A stretch of DNA of 64,000 bases, from NCBI GenBank assembly GCA_002917775.1, contig KZ627154.1, positions 561,474 through 625,473 of the forward strand. The letters are read 5' to 3'. A model generated the notes under the pieces. The model was not told where the DNA came from, made no database searches, and worked only from the letters and a program-made list of their open reading frames with translations. How positions within the stretch are numbered: position 1 is the first letter of the stretch; each line of letters opens with the position of its first letter. Position numbers and translations under genes: made by a program. The DNA comes from Glaciozyma antarctica PI12. Lineage: Eukaryota; Basidiomycota; Microbotryomycetes; Kriegeriales; Camptobasidiaceae. Below, piece after piece: positions 11,301 through 21,624 of the stretch.

Positions 11301-11734
11301 GTCGTCCCAGTCGCAGGAGTCGACCATCTTGCGCCGGATGCATGAAGAGCAGGGCTGCTTGCGGTCCTGCGAAGTTGGCGCGCTCAGCTCTCGTCCTTCC
11401 TGCCTCGCACTAGCGCTGTACTCACGCATTTGATCTTCCTGCTCACAGCACCGAATCAGCTCCGTCGTCGCCAGAAGAGAGAGAGGACTCACCGTCGCTT
11501 GCACTCCGAGCAGCTCAGCGCCAACCTCTTCTTCCTCGCACCCTCCCCTTCCTCTCCATCCGGACTGGCAATCGCGTTCCCATTCTCCGCGCGCACACGC
11601 TTCCTCGGCACTGCTGGTTGCGAGGTGGAGCCTGACCCAGAAGCGACGGGCGACTGCTCCGCCTGTTGCATGACGTGGTGCGCAAGGAGAGGGCCGGGTG
11701 ATTGGGCGTGCGGGAGATAGCCGTTAAGCTCCAT
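8332..11734 (-). CDS. Zn2Cys6 fungal transcription factor
   Basis: Nuclear DNA-binding regulator of the Gal4 type. The zinc cluster is CSECKRRKIKC, then DRKQPCSSCIRR and a last cysteine in MVDSC, preceded by a basic RKKRLA. KIKC is coded by a 13-nt microexon (11426-11438). Further on is a fungal-specific regulatory domain (PF04082-like): NWHFNVVDPEAFIQEHERY, WVAVFCMVLALSLEGF, RVAQRLGLHRL and ETAVRLFHSLVNIDS. The frame changes after the cluster region; a 65-nt gtattc...ccag intron there joins the two frames exactly. I start it at the ATG at 11734 (MELNGYLPHAQSPG). The frame is open further upstream but has no ATG I could splice in. The tail ends GLLGQMAATW. It lies upstream of the NCS1 permease on the same strand, so control of that gene is a reasonable guess. 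Confidence 0.85.
11426..11438 (-). other. 13-nt microexon inside the zinc cluster
   Basis: Read on the minus strand, gagcag precedes GAAGATCAAATGC and gtgag follows. The 13 bases complete the codon of the preceding arginine and code KIKC, including one zinc-ligand cysteine. Without them the Zn2Cys6 motif is broken and the frame shifts. Confidence 0.8.
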
Positions 11735-11996
11735 CTTGGCGGGGGGAGGAGAGTCCTTATCGGCGCGAAGGACGAGAGGAGGTGGAAGCGCGCCGTGGTC
11801 AAGGCAGGCGGGCGAGAGCCGGCCTGGCTGGGCGAGGGCGTGCTGAGGAGCTGGAGGGTTCCAAGGAGAGCTCACTGCTAAGCCGCAGACCTCTCAGCGG
11901 GGAGGGAAGAGGTAGAAGGAGAAGGGGAGTCCGCGAGAGGATCCGCCGACGTCTCTCTTCCTCGTTCACTTCGCCAGCTCCTTCCACCGACCTACC

Positions 11997-12595
11997 ATGG
12001 ACGCCTTCCCCCTACCACACGAGCTCCGTGCTCTTCTCACCAACCGCGCAGCCACACTCGCCGCCATCCAGCAGCACCAAGACCTTCTATCGCGGCTCTC
12101 CTACATCGTTGCGGCTCGAGCAGCAGGGAACGCGCAGATGAACTTGGACGTGGATCTAGGCATGGGGTACAGCATTGAGGGCGTCGTGTGAGTTTCCCTT
12201 TTGGCGAGGAGCGAGGTGGGAGCTAAAATGTGAGCAGGCCCGATACGAGGAGGGTGTATGTTAGCTTGGGATTGCAGGACGTGTGGCTGGAGTTGGAGCC
12301 GGAGAAGGCGGAGGGGTTTGTGAAGAGGAAGCTGGAGTTGCTAGACAAGTGAGTCTGGCCAGCTAAGTTGGGAGGGGGAGGTGCTGATGCTGGCTTCGTC
12401 TCGAGGAAGGTCGCCGCGCTCGAGGAGCCTATATCGAAGCTCAAGGAGGAGTATGCACTGGTGAGTTGGTACGAGATGAAACCTGTGGTTGAGAGATCGC
12501 TGACGATACTTGCGACAAAGGTCTCAAAGACGCTGCGAACAGCACTGCAGCTGGGAGACGACGACGAGGACGCCGCAGCGAAGAGCACGCCGTAA
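11997..12595 (+). CDS. UXT-like prefoldin-family protein
   Basis: Small alpha-type prefoldin-like protein of roughly 145 residues over four exons. After an N-terminal helix comes VDLGMGYSIEGVVPDTRRVY, then VSLGLQDVWLELEPEKAEGF and VKRKLELLDKKVAALEEPIS. This matches the human UXT/ART-27 pattern (VDLG...V-VPDTSRIYVALG..F-LELT..EA..F..RK). UXT works with URI1, PDRG1 and other prefoldin-like subunits in the R2TP/PAQosome assembly pathway, and the yeast protein would be expected in cytosol or nucleus. The helix-beta hairpin-helix layout fits prefoldins. Start at 11997 follows a pyrimidine-rich leader. It is divergent from the zinc-cluster gene with about 260 bases between starts. An acidic tail (GDDDEDAAAK) ends it. 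Confidence 0.85.
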
Positions 12596-12772
12596 TCTAC
12601 TCGACAGCTCGAGGGATACGAAGGACCCGTCGGCTTCTTTTCTGCTCCTGGTTGGGCTGCTCGTCGCACACGACGCGGACGACCCGCTGCTCGGCATCAA
12701 AGCTCGCTGTTCCTCTCAAACCCGCTCCGAATCCTGCGCTTCGTAAATCTAATGCACACGTTCCACCACTCC

Positions 12773-15221
12773 TTAAGCTCCAATCGCCAACACCGACATC
12801 CCTCCATCCATCGTCAACCTCTTCCTAATCTGCACTACCAAGTACCCCCTCCCAATCCTCGCGACCTTCCCCCCCTCCCTCCCCCTCCAACCAGCCCCCA
12901 CCACTTGAGGGGGAGAACAAGCACGCCTCTCCGATCCTAAGGTTCGCCACCGCGTCGAACCATCCCATCCCCGTATCCGCGCGCGTGCAAACGTGCTTAT
13001 CGAGATGACTCGCCCACGCAGGGGAGGAGAACCTGTTTCGGGGTCAGTAGGCGTGAGTGGGAGGAGTGGAGACGGACCGATGGGCGAGAATGAAGCTGAC
13101 GAGATCGAGGATGGCGGAAGGGACACAGGTGGGCTCTTGGGTGGAGATGATGGTGCGGACGCCGAGGTGGCGTTGGAGGCGGATGATGGAGGTGAGGGAG
13201 GCGATGAGCTTGGAGGAAGAGGAGGAGGAGAGGAAGGTGTGCGCTTCGTCGAGTGCTGCAAGCGAGGTCGTCAGTCGAGCTTCGCAGGAAGTGGCGAACG
13301 GCGTACCAATGATTTTGCCCTTGCAGCCGGTGTCGGCTTCGAGGAACAAGCCCAGCATAATGTCGAATAGCGTGCATGCCGCTGCTTCTCCCAAGAACGG
13401 ATCGGAGAGGTCGATGATGGTCAGACGACCCGCAGCGAAGAAAGTCTTGACGCTCCGCTTCGTCTTAGCGGAACAGAAGCTGTCGAGCAAGCTGAGGCGG
13501 AGAGCGAGCATCTTCTGCTGAGCCTCGTTGAGGTCTTGAATGCTGAGCGTTTGGATTTGCTCGCGGAGGCCTTTGTCTGCGGACGACGTGGCGTGAGCTG
13601 CGATTTAGGGTAGGCTCAAGGTCGGCACGCACAGTTGAATCCGTCGCTGCCTTGAGCGCGAATGAGAGCCAGAACGGAAGTCATGTAGAGCGGAATCTTG
13701 GACTCGTCCTCGTTCGCCATCAGCGCCAGGAGTCGAGAAGCGTTAAGGTCCGAATGCGAGAGCTGCAGCGCATCGACGCGGACGTGAGGGAGAGTCGAGT
13801 AGGTTCGGCGCATAGTCTCGAGACTTGAAGGTCTAGTAGAAATAGATGTTAGAGCGTACGCTGCGAAACGAGCGAGGAACGACGAACGAGACGAGAATCT
13901 GGACTTCGGGCGCCTTGCTGCCTTGCTTCGCAAATTCCTTTTGCATCGTGCTGAGATATGCAGCCTCACTGGGCTGTCCCGTGCCAGTGGAGCCGTAACA
14001 GAATCTGCAAATACCGTTAGACGAGTGCTCACGCGCAGCTGGCGAGCGACGACGTACGCGAGACCGGCGAGTGGGGCAGGGACGACTCCGACGGAGGGGT
14101 GGGAGATGAAGCAGCTCTCGAGTACCGACGAGAGCGAATGACTCTTCCCGGATCCCTGCGCAATCGATCAGCTGGAGCCAGAGCTCTGAGAGAGAGGGGT
14201 CCACGGACTTGCACGCCACAAATCACCGCGCTGAAGGGAGCGGCGACGTTGCAATAGATCTGCGGGTTCTCTGCGGAGCGATTCAGCTGTCTTTACTTAC
14301 GAATTTGCAACGCACGTACGAGTGTTGGAAGGGAAGCCAGCGGCGCACTGCTCCCGGACGCTCCCCAGCAGACTCTTGAACGGGTAGTGGCCCGCAGGGG
14401 ACGCGGCGAAAGCATCGCGGGTGACCAGCGGCGCCGTCTTCGAGTGGAGATCTGCCGTGTCACTGGGAAGACCGTGTCCGAGAAATTCGAGCTCGGCAGC
14501 GTGCGAGTCCACGGCTTCCGAGAGAACCTCCGACGCGGGCGTTTCGACGGAGCTGCGAGGGGATGAGGATCCACTGGACGATGACGGATGTGTCGCGGCC
14601 ATCTTGGTACGCTTGGAGGTGGAGAGCGGCGTGAAGAAGAGAGGTGTTGTGTTCTTGTCCGAAGGGTTCTGGAACGCGATGCGGATTAGCTCGCAGCAGA
14701 GGGGGTCCAGCTTGTGATACGGCGTACCTTGGTCGGCGTGTCGAGCTTGAAGGCGCTGAGACCAGGTACAAGAGCCGCAACTGCATCCTTCCTGGGAGAC
14801 GCGAGCTTTTTGGGAGACTTTTTGAGCGAGGGGGAAGGTGTTGCTCCAAAGCTCGCCGTGAATGTAAATTCCTTCGCCGGAGAAGGTTTGATAGAGCCTG
14901 CGCGGAGAACGTTAGCCTGGTCGAGGGAAAAGGGCAAGCTCACCTTTGGACTTCGTCGAAGGCGGTGAGAAGACCAAGGGAGTCTCCTGCTTCGTCTTCG
15001 AAGGCGTAAGCGGCTTGGCAAGCACCTTGATTTCTCCTGAGATTCCGAACTTGAAGGGCGAAGGAGCGGGGACGGCGGCAGGAGCCTTGCGGGCAGGACT
15101 TCGCTTAGGAGCTGGCCTATACTAGCTTGACTCCTCCGAACTTGACTACTTCAGCCGAGCTGGAATCCTCCGAGCTGGACTCTGCCTCCGCCCATATTGA
15201 CTGCGCTCGAGGACCAGGCAT
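12773..15221 (-). CDS. HerA-like P-loop ATPase, uncharacterised
   Basis: The N-terminal half is disordered, Lys/Pro/Ser-rich with repeated short Ala-Pro and Thr-Pro motifs. The C-terminal half is a P-loop ATPase: Walker A in VICGVQGSGKSHSLSSVLES, a Walker B with catalytic acid in IIALDEAHTFLSS, then VRTIISTQEPTCVPSAILDL and VSFILAHRFSSPAW. The order Walker A, DEAH and T-Q-P followed by a late H-R arginine resembles HerA/FtsK-type ATPases. Function in fungi is unknown to me. The expected end (KVARIGRGYLVVQIRKR, then LTMDGGMSVLA) is one base out of frame with LRIGEACLFSPS, across a run of seven C (12869-12875, plus strand). If that run is correct, the protein ends at 12825 instead. The start is tentative: 15221 needs a weak gtccag donor, and the frame before it is interrupted. 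Confidence 0.7.
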
Positions 15222-15799
15222 GGAGCAGAGAGGTTGGTGCGAGTTGGTAGGAGCGGAAGGAGCATCGCCCGCAAAGTTGAGTGAAGACTTTAGGAGGGCC
15301 GTGTGAGCTCGTTGTTGGAGAGCAGGCTACGCGATACGAAAAAATGCTTCGTAGAGAGTGATAACGCGTACCACTTGAAGCTTAGCGGCTGTAGCTTTGA
15401 TCCTGAGGCACCAACCCCTCCAAACGGCTCCAAACCGGACTGCGAAGGTCCGAGAGACTTCCTCCCCCATTTCTCAGCGCTCAGCTTGCAAGCCTCCCTC
15501 TGGAATGAAGTTACGCGTGCTGCAAGGCATTCTTTCCCGCCAAAAGACCCTTTGATACGACTCCAGAGTCTCAGAGAAAGCCAACTCCGCGGACGTCGAC
15601 TGTCGCATTCCTCTGCTCCTCCCAACTCCTCCAGCCTCTGCTTCAGCCAAGCCCTCACCCCGCTCTCATCTTCACTTCTCTCGCTCGAGAAGGTGGAAGT
15701 CGAGTGGCACGGCGAGCAATCTGGAGGGGTGACCAATATCGTCGCGCCCCTCAGCCGCTCCTCTCTACCTCCTCCCCTCATCCTCCTCTTCAACCCAAG
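15222..15799. other. Divergent intergenic region
   Basis: About 580 bases separating the ATPase gene (minus) from the SDR gene (plus), so probably both promoters. Open frames on both strands (15290-15803) overlap each other and show no domain. Confidence 0.5.
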
Positions 15800-17020
15800 A
15801 TGACTCTCGAAACCTCCGGCGCCATCCCCTCTGGCTCCACCGTCCTCGTCACGGGCGCGAACGTGTGCCCCTCCTCTCCCTCTCCGAAGCGCAGCTGACC
15901 AACTCCGAGAGCAGGGCTACCTCGGTTCTCACATCGCGAAAGCTCTCCTCGCCGCTGGCTACCGCGTTCGAGGCACCGCCCGCTCGGAGGAGAAGATGGA
16001 GGCGGTCAAGAAGCTGTTTGATGCAGAGTTTGGAGAGGGCAGGTTTGAGGCCGCGGTCGTAGAAGATATGGCAGCTGAGGGCGCTTACGACGAGGCTTGC
16101 AAGGGTACGTCGCGTGCAGAGAATAAAGGGGCATAACTGACGAGGAAGCAGGCGTCAGCGGAATCGCCCACGTCGCATCTGTCCTCACCTTCAGTCGAGA
16201 TGTTGAGGAGGTCATCACGCCCGTCATCGCGGGGACTCTCTCGATCCTCCGCTCCGCCGCCGCCTCTCCCTCCGTCAAGCGATTCGTCCTCACCTCCTCG
16301 TCCTGCGCGGGGACGATGCCGAAGCCGGACGTCGAGGGGATCAAGCTCGATGAAAGCAGCTGGAACGCGGAGAGCTCGATTCTGGCGAGGGAGTTGGACG
16401 TTGATAGCCCGGGGAAGCCGTGGCACGTCTACGGAGCCAGTAAAGCCGAGGGAGAGATGGCTGCATGGAAGTTCATGCAGGAGGAGAAGGTGCGTCGTTC
16501 CCCGTCCTGCGAAGCGAACCTCGCTGATCCCTCTCGCAGCCCTCCTTCGTCCTCAACACCGTCCTCCCCAACTGCAACTTCGGAACAGTCCTCGAGCCCT
16601 CTCAGCCCGCCTCCACCGCCGGATGGATCAAAGCTCTCTGGGCTAACAACGTTGCTCCTCTCGCCGCCACTCCCCCTCGTCCGTCCCCCCTCTCTCCTCC
16701 ATTCCTCACTAACCGTTTCACCACTAGAATGGTTCGTCAACCCCAAGGACACCGGACTCCTCCACCTCGCCGCTCTCACCTTCCCCGCCGTGACGAACGC
16801 ACGAATCTGGGCCGTCGCAGAGACGTTCAACTGGACTCAAGTGCAGGAAATCTTCCGCAAGATCGCGCCGGGGAGGGAGTGGACGGAGCTTGGAACGCTG
16901 GGGAGGGATTTGAGCGAGATTGATAACAGCCGAGGGACGGAGATCCTCAAGGCGTTGGGGAGGCCGGGGTGGAGGGGGTTGGAGGAGAGCGTGAGGGAGA
17001 ACGTCGCGGGGCTTGCGTAG
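15800..17020 (+). CDS. Extended short-chain dehydrogenase/reductase (NAD-dependent epimerase/ketoreductase type)
   Basis: Cytosolic NAD(P)-dependent reductase of the extended SDR group that includes Gre2-like aldehyde/ketone reductases and dihydroflavonol reductases. The start MTLETSGAIPSGS leads to the Rossmann fold: VLVTGANGYLGSHIAKALL has the TGxxGxxG motif at about residue 20, and the next strand reads YRVRGTARSEEK. Catalytic serine sits in RFVLTSSSCAG, and YGASKAEGE carries YxxxK. An ILARELDVDSPGKPWH segment lies between them. The C-terminal part (ELGTLGRDLSEIDN, ILKALGRPGW) is substrate-binding and gives no specificity. Length is close to 340 residues, usual for the family. Four introns are seen, one within the TGAN-GYLG motif. 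It is convergent with the sterol desaturase gene, about 250 bases apart. Confidence 0.88.
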
Positions 17021-17269
17021 TAGCTGAGCTCATATCATATCGAAGAGTCTGCACTGCAGCAGTTTTAAGGACGTGCGAAGCTGCTGTGAGCGAGAGTAGC
17101 GAACGCCATCGTCTGTTCTGCGTCGGCGAAAGTACTCTTCGCTGTCCTCTCGAACACCTCTCGCTCTCTCTTCCAAAGACTCGACTCCTCATTGCACAAA
17201 CCACCAAGCCAAACGAGGGGAGACATGCTCGTATTAAGGGTATCATCACATCGTCTAATCCACATCGCT

Positions 17270-18524
17270 CTACCTATCCTTCTTCGCCTCCACCTCATCC
17301 CCACTACTCTCACTCTCACTAACGACCTTCCTCTCCAACCCCAACGCCTTCTTCTTCTCAATCCCCGCGAGGATGGTAATGAGGGGATCATCCTCCTTTG
17401 CCGGCGCGCGGAAAGATCCTCCCATCTTGTCGGCCCAGGTGAAGCTGCGAAGGGTGTTAGCGCGGAAGGAGGGAGGGAGGGGGAGAGCGTACTATTGGCC
17501 GTAGTTGACGGTGAAGTGGATGTGGTGGAGGGTCTGTGGAGGGAGGTTAGAGAGGGAGTGGGGAGGGAGAGGGGAGGACGTACGTGGTGCGAAGGCCCGT
17601 TGATGTAGTTCTCGAGAGGCGAGTCACAGATCATGTCCGAGTCGTGGATCTGCGCGTGCGTTCGTCAGCAAAGGTCGGAGGGAGGGAGAGCGAGAGAGAC
17701 GCACAAAGATACTCCAGAGGTTGACGAAGGAGAAGAGGCCGATGAAGAGGTACTTGTGGATGGGGAAGAGGTAACAGGAGAGGTGGTACGGGACTGATTG
17801 GAGGTAGCCGTCGACGGGGTGGAAAGCGTGCGACGCGAAGGGGGAGGGGACTGCGAAGTCGAATCAGCGCCCTGTTATCCGCCACGAAAAGAGAGAGAGA
17901 GAGCGACGCACTAATCCACTTGTGATGAGGCTTGTGTAGCTTCTTGTACAAGAAGGGGATGTGGAGCCAGCGGTGGACCCAGTAGATGCAGAGGTCGGTG
18001 AACCACAAGAAGAACATGGCTGAGAAAGCCATGTACGCCCAGGGCTTCCATCCTCCGACCTCTCCCCAAGGTCCCTCCGCCACCGAGTCGTAGAGCTTGC
18101 TGTACCCGCGCACGTCGCCGAGGAACCAGGGGAGGGTGAGGAGGTCGAGCATCGGGAACGCCTCGAGGGAGAACATGATCTCCATATAAACTTGGTTCTT
18201 GAGGAACCGCGGGTGGAGCTTCATCCGGTGGTCGAAGATGCAGTAGTAGCTGAACGAGGCGACGCCAAAGTAGAGGAGGAGGATTCCGATGTAGGTGATC
18301 GCGTAGAGGGAGATCGATTGGCGGAGGATCGAGTCGCGGGGGAGGTTGGAGATGGAGGGGAGGGCGGAGAGGAGGTTTGTGAGGGCTGATGGTGGGGGAG
18401 AGGCGGTGAGGTTGGAAAGGAAGGGGGAGGAGACGACGGGGGCGAGGGAAGCGAAGGGGTTGGATAGGCGCGAGTAGATCGCGTCGCCGGCGTACACGTC
18501 AAAGTAGTGAAGTGCGATATCCAT
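17270..18524 (-). CDS. ERG3: Sterol C-5 desaturase
   Basis: Endoplasmic-reticulum membrane enzyme of ergosterol synthesis that puts the C5-C6 double bond into episterol, with iron, oxygen and cytochrome b5. The three histidine boxes of the fatty-acid hydroxylase superfamily are present: [22 protein letters not shown] and, after an intron, [17 protein letters not shown]. Hydrophobic segments include [20 protein letters not shown] before the boxes and [19 protein letters not shown] between them. [10 protein letters not shown] and [12 protein letters not shown] are typical of the family. The start [17 protein letters not shown] is the first in-frame ATG and resembles Erg3 N termini. The C-terminal tail is charged and lysine-rich (EAKKDR), consistent with ER retention. 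About five introns. Confidence 0.94.
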
Positions 18525-19209
18525 CTTTTGCGTCTAGTTCTGCGCAGAGAGGACAGAGTCAGCTGGGGTTCTCAGAATGACTGAGTAGGCCGTTGAGAGC
18601 GCGACCGACACGGGCCCCTCCTCGAGCAGATCCAGGGCAGCTCCAACGTCCTCCGTAGTTCTCAGCTCCCTTCCGTCCCATCCCAACTCCCTCTAGACCA
18701 CCTCCCCACCAAGATCGCAGCACCAGCGCCACTCACAAGGTCGCTGAGTAAGGAAGCGGTGGGAATCACGGAGAAGCGGGTGCACTCGATTAGACCTCGT
18801 CCGGCGCGTAAGGAGGAGTGTAGGCTGTAGGCTGGCAAGGGGGTATGACGAAGGGCGTAAAGACTGTGTCCGTGTCTGTGGAAGGAGAGGTGGGATCAGC
18901 TTTGCGGCTCTCGTCCCACGCCGATCAGCAAAACAAGAGCCTGCGTCCATCGAGCGGTCTCAACGACGCTAGGCCGTGCTGGTGGCTGGCGGTGTGCAGC
19001 AGGAGTGTACGTACCCTGTTTTGAAGCTGAAAGAAGAGACGGAAGAACGGAGACCGAGGGGGGGAAGAGCCAAAAGACGAAGTCGCGCCCGTACTCAAAA
19101 TCTCAACTGCCGCAATGGGCGCGCCGAGGACAACCTCCGCCCTCGCACGCGTTGGTTGACCTCTCCTTTCTCTCGCTCGAACGCCAGATATAAACAGTGA
19201 ATGCAACGT
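18525..19209. other. Intergenic region upstream of ERG3
   Basis: About 690 bases between two minus-strand genes: the ERG3 promoter and leader plus the 3' end of the peptidase gene. No coding unit seen. Confidence 0.5.
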
Positions 19210-21538
19210 CTACTCGCTCGCCTCAATCCCAAACGTCTTCCTGTAGAACGCCAACTCCGCCTCCGTCGCCCTCTTCTTCGAATCCGCCCTCCTGAACCCA
19301 TGTCCCTCTCCCTCAAACATGATCATCTCGGCACTCCCACCCGCTTTCCTAATCGTCTCGACCATAATAGTCGCCTGAGCCGGGGGTACGACTCGGTCCT
19401 CAGTCCCCTGGAGGACGAGGAGAGGCGCGGAAATGTGGGCGGCGTTGTTGATGGGAGAGCGGTCGTGGTAATTGGCGGGAACTTCCTCGGGAGTACCGCC
19501 GAGGAGGTTGAAGAGGTACTGGGATTCGAACTGCGAAAGTGGATGAGTGGTGGAAGTGGGAGGAGAGGTAGGGACGCACCTTGTGGGTGTCGCCGGCGAG
19601 GAGCGCGAGATCGGAGACGCCGTAGAGGCTCGTTCCTGCTCCGAAAACCTTGCCAGCACACAGCGCAGCAAGCACCGTAAATCCACCTGCACACGATCAT
19701 CAGCAAGCGAGCGAGTGGAGAAAAAGCAAGAGAGTCGACGCACCAGCACTACCGCCAGTGATCGCCACGCGCTTTGCATCCGCCTTGCCCTCCTTGACGA
19801 GGTATTCGACGCACGCAATCGTATCCTGCACATCGACGATCCCCCAGTTCTTGTCGAGTCGCTTGCGGAACTGCCGACCGAAGCCAGTCGACCCGCCGTA
19901 GTTGACGTCGACGAAGGCAAAGCCTCGGGAGGTGAAGAACTGGACTAGCCAGTCGAGGCCAGACTTTGCAGAGCTCGTGGGACCGCCTAGAACGAGATCA
20001 GCGAACTTTTCGAGAAAAGAAAGGAGGGAACGTACCATGGCAGCGAACGACGAGAGGGGGGAGCTCACCATCGAGTCCCACTGCACGCTTGTTCGCAGGC
20101 TCGTAGAACGTCGCGTACGCCACCTGATCGTCCGACTCGCCCGCCGCCGGCTTAGTGGGGTAGGTGATGGCCTTCCCCTCGGAGATGTAGTCCTTGTCGA
20201 CGCTCGCGCTCGACGAGCTCTTGAGCACTTCGACGCTGACGTCCTTCTCGCCCAGCGTGAGAATCGAGAGGAATGCAGGAGAGGCTGAAGGAGATCCGGT
20301 CACGAGGAGCGAGGTCGGGGAGAGAGTGCGGAGGGAGGCGATGGATTGGTACGGCGTGTCGAGGAGGGTGGAGGTGCGGGAAACGAGGTCGATAACGCGG
20401 AGCCGACCTTTCGAAGCTACTGAGATCCACTTGTTCGGCGCGAGGGAAGCGTTCGTGCTCTGCCCGAGTACCCAGTCCGGTCCTGCGAAGGAATCAGCAC
20501 CTCACTCCGCAGAACGAATAGCACAACTCACCTCCTGCATCCGCACCCGTCGGCTCCTCCAGCACTAATCGCACTCCACCCTCCTGCGTCCATTCATAAA
20601 GCTCGTAGAACCCCGTACGATCGCTCAAGAACAGCAGCTTCTCCTCGTCCTCCGCCCAGCGCGGCTGGCTGACGCTCTCGACGCCCTTCCCCTCTCCAGC
20701 AACTTTCTTCGCACTGCCAGCCTTGAAGACGTTCTCCAGATCCACCTCTCCATCCTTTAACCCCACCTCCGCAACCCAGAGCTCGCTCCCCTCCCACGGC
20801 ATATCGGGGTGCTTCCATTGAATCCAGCAGATTCTGCCTCCGGCAGACCAGCGCGGGGAGGAGTAGAAATCGGTTCCAGAGACGACGGGGTAAAGAGTCG
20901 AGGTGGGGAGGGAGAGGAGGACGATCGAGTTGAGCACGGCGGAGGGGAGGTCGGTCGTGTGGTCCTCCAGGATGGATAGGATTAGGGAGGGGTTGGTAGG
21001 GTGAGGGGAGAGGTCGGCGTAGCGGTTGACGGAACTCTCTGCGAGGGCGTTAGGGGCGTTTGGGGAGGTGGGAGGGAGCGCGCACCTGGCGAGACCTGCG
21101 CAGGAGTGCCCCAGGCTCCCCCCGCGTGGTCGACCTTGTAGAGCGGTCCTTCGACAGAGCTGAACACGACACTCGTTCCCATCACCGCAGCGCAGGCTCC
21201 GCCATATTCCTGCAGCACTGGCTCAGCTTCATCCACCTCTCGAAGCCCAGAGATGAGCTCACATGTACCCTCGTGCGGGCGTTCCACTTCTCCTCCGGAA
21301 GCACCTCCTGCACCTTGCCATCGATCCGCGAGACCAGCGCGTTCCTCCCTCCTTGCTCTGGTCGCTGTTCCGTCCAAACGAGGGCCTTGGGACCCACGTA
21401 GTTGTCCCCTAGGGCGATGGCGGAGGCTAGCACGAGGTCGGTTGAAAGTGGGGAAGGCCAGGCTCCGTAGGGCAGCGGCGTCTTTTGAGTCATGCTGGAG
21501 AGAAGGCGGCTGGAAGCAGTGAAGGCTCTGCTGAGCAT
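19210..21538 (-). CDS. S9-family serine peptidase (prolyl oligopeptidase superfamily)
   Basis: Alpha/beta-hydrolase peptidase with an N-terminal beta-propeller, like acylaminoacyl peptidases and dipeptidyl peptidases. Catalytic serine is in ITGGSAGGFTVLAALC, the aspartate in LQGTEDRVVPPAQA and the histidine in FEGEGHGFRRAD. FVDVNYGGSTGFGRQFRKRL is characteristic of the family. Propeller repeats include FYSSPRWSAGGRICWIQWKH, QPRWAEDEEKLLFLSDRTG and ASLAPNKWISVASKGRLRV. Two in-frame ATGs are close together: 21538 (MLSRAFTASSRLLSS) and 21493 (MTQKTPLPYG). The upstream one adds a basic, serine-rich amphipathic-looking leader that could target mitochondria, while the inner one would give a cytosolic form. 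The gene starts only 86 bases from a divergent acetyltransferase gene. Its substrate is unknown; a protein-quality or peptide-scavenging role is likely. Confidence 0.9.
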
Positions 21539-21624
21539 CCGGTGGAGGAGGACAGGCTCGGCGCGTAATCAACTCGCGAAGTCGACTCCGGCTCTTTCTC
21601 CTCCTTCTGCAGCTCTCGAAAACG
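21539..21624. promoter_or_regulatory. Very short bidirectional promoter
   Basis: Only 86 bases separate the upstream start of the S9 peptidase (minus strand) from the start of the triple-GNAT gene (plus strand); from the inner peptidase ATG the distance is 131. Both promoters and both leaders must fit here or overlap the coding ends. No TATA-like box is seen. It is C/T-rich on the plus strand. Confidence 0.55.
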
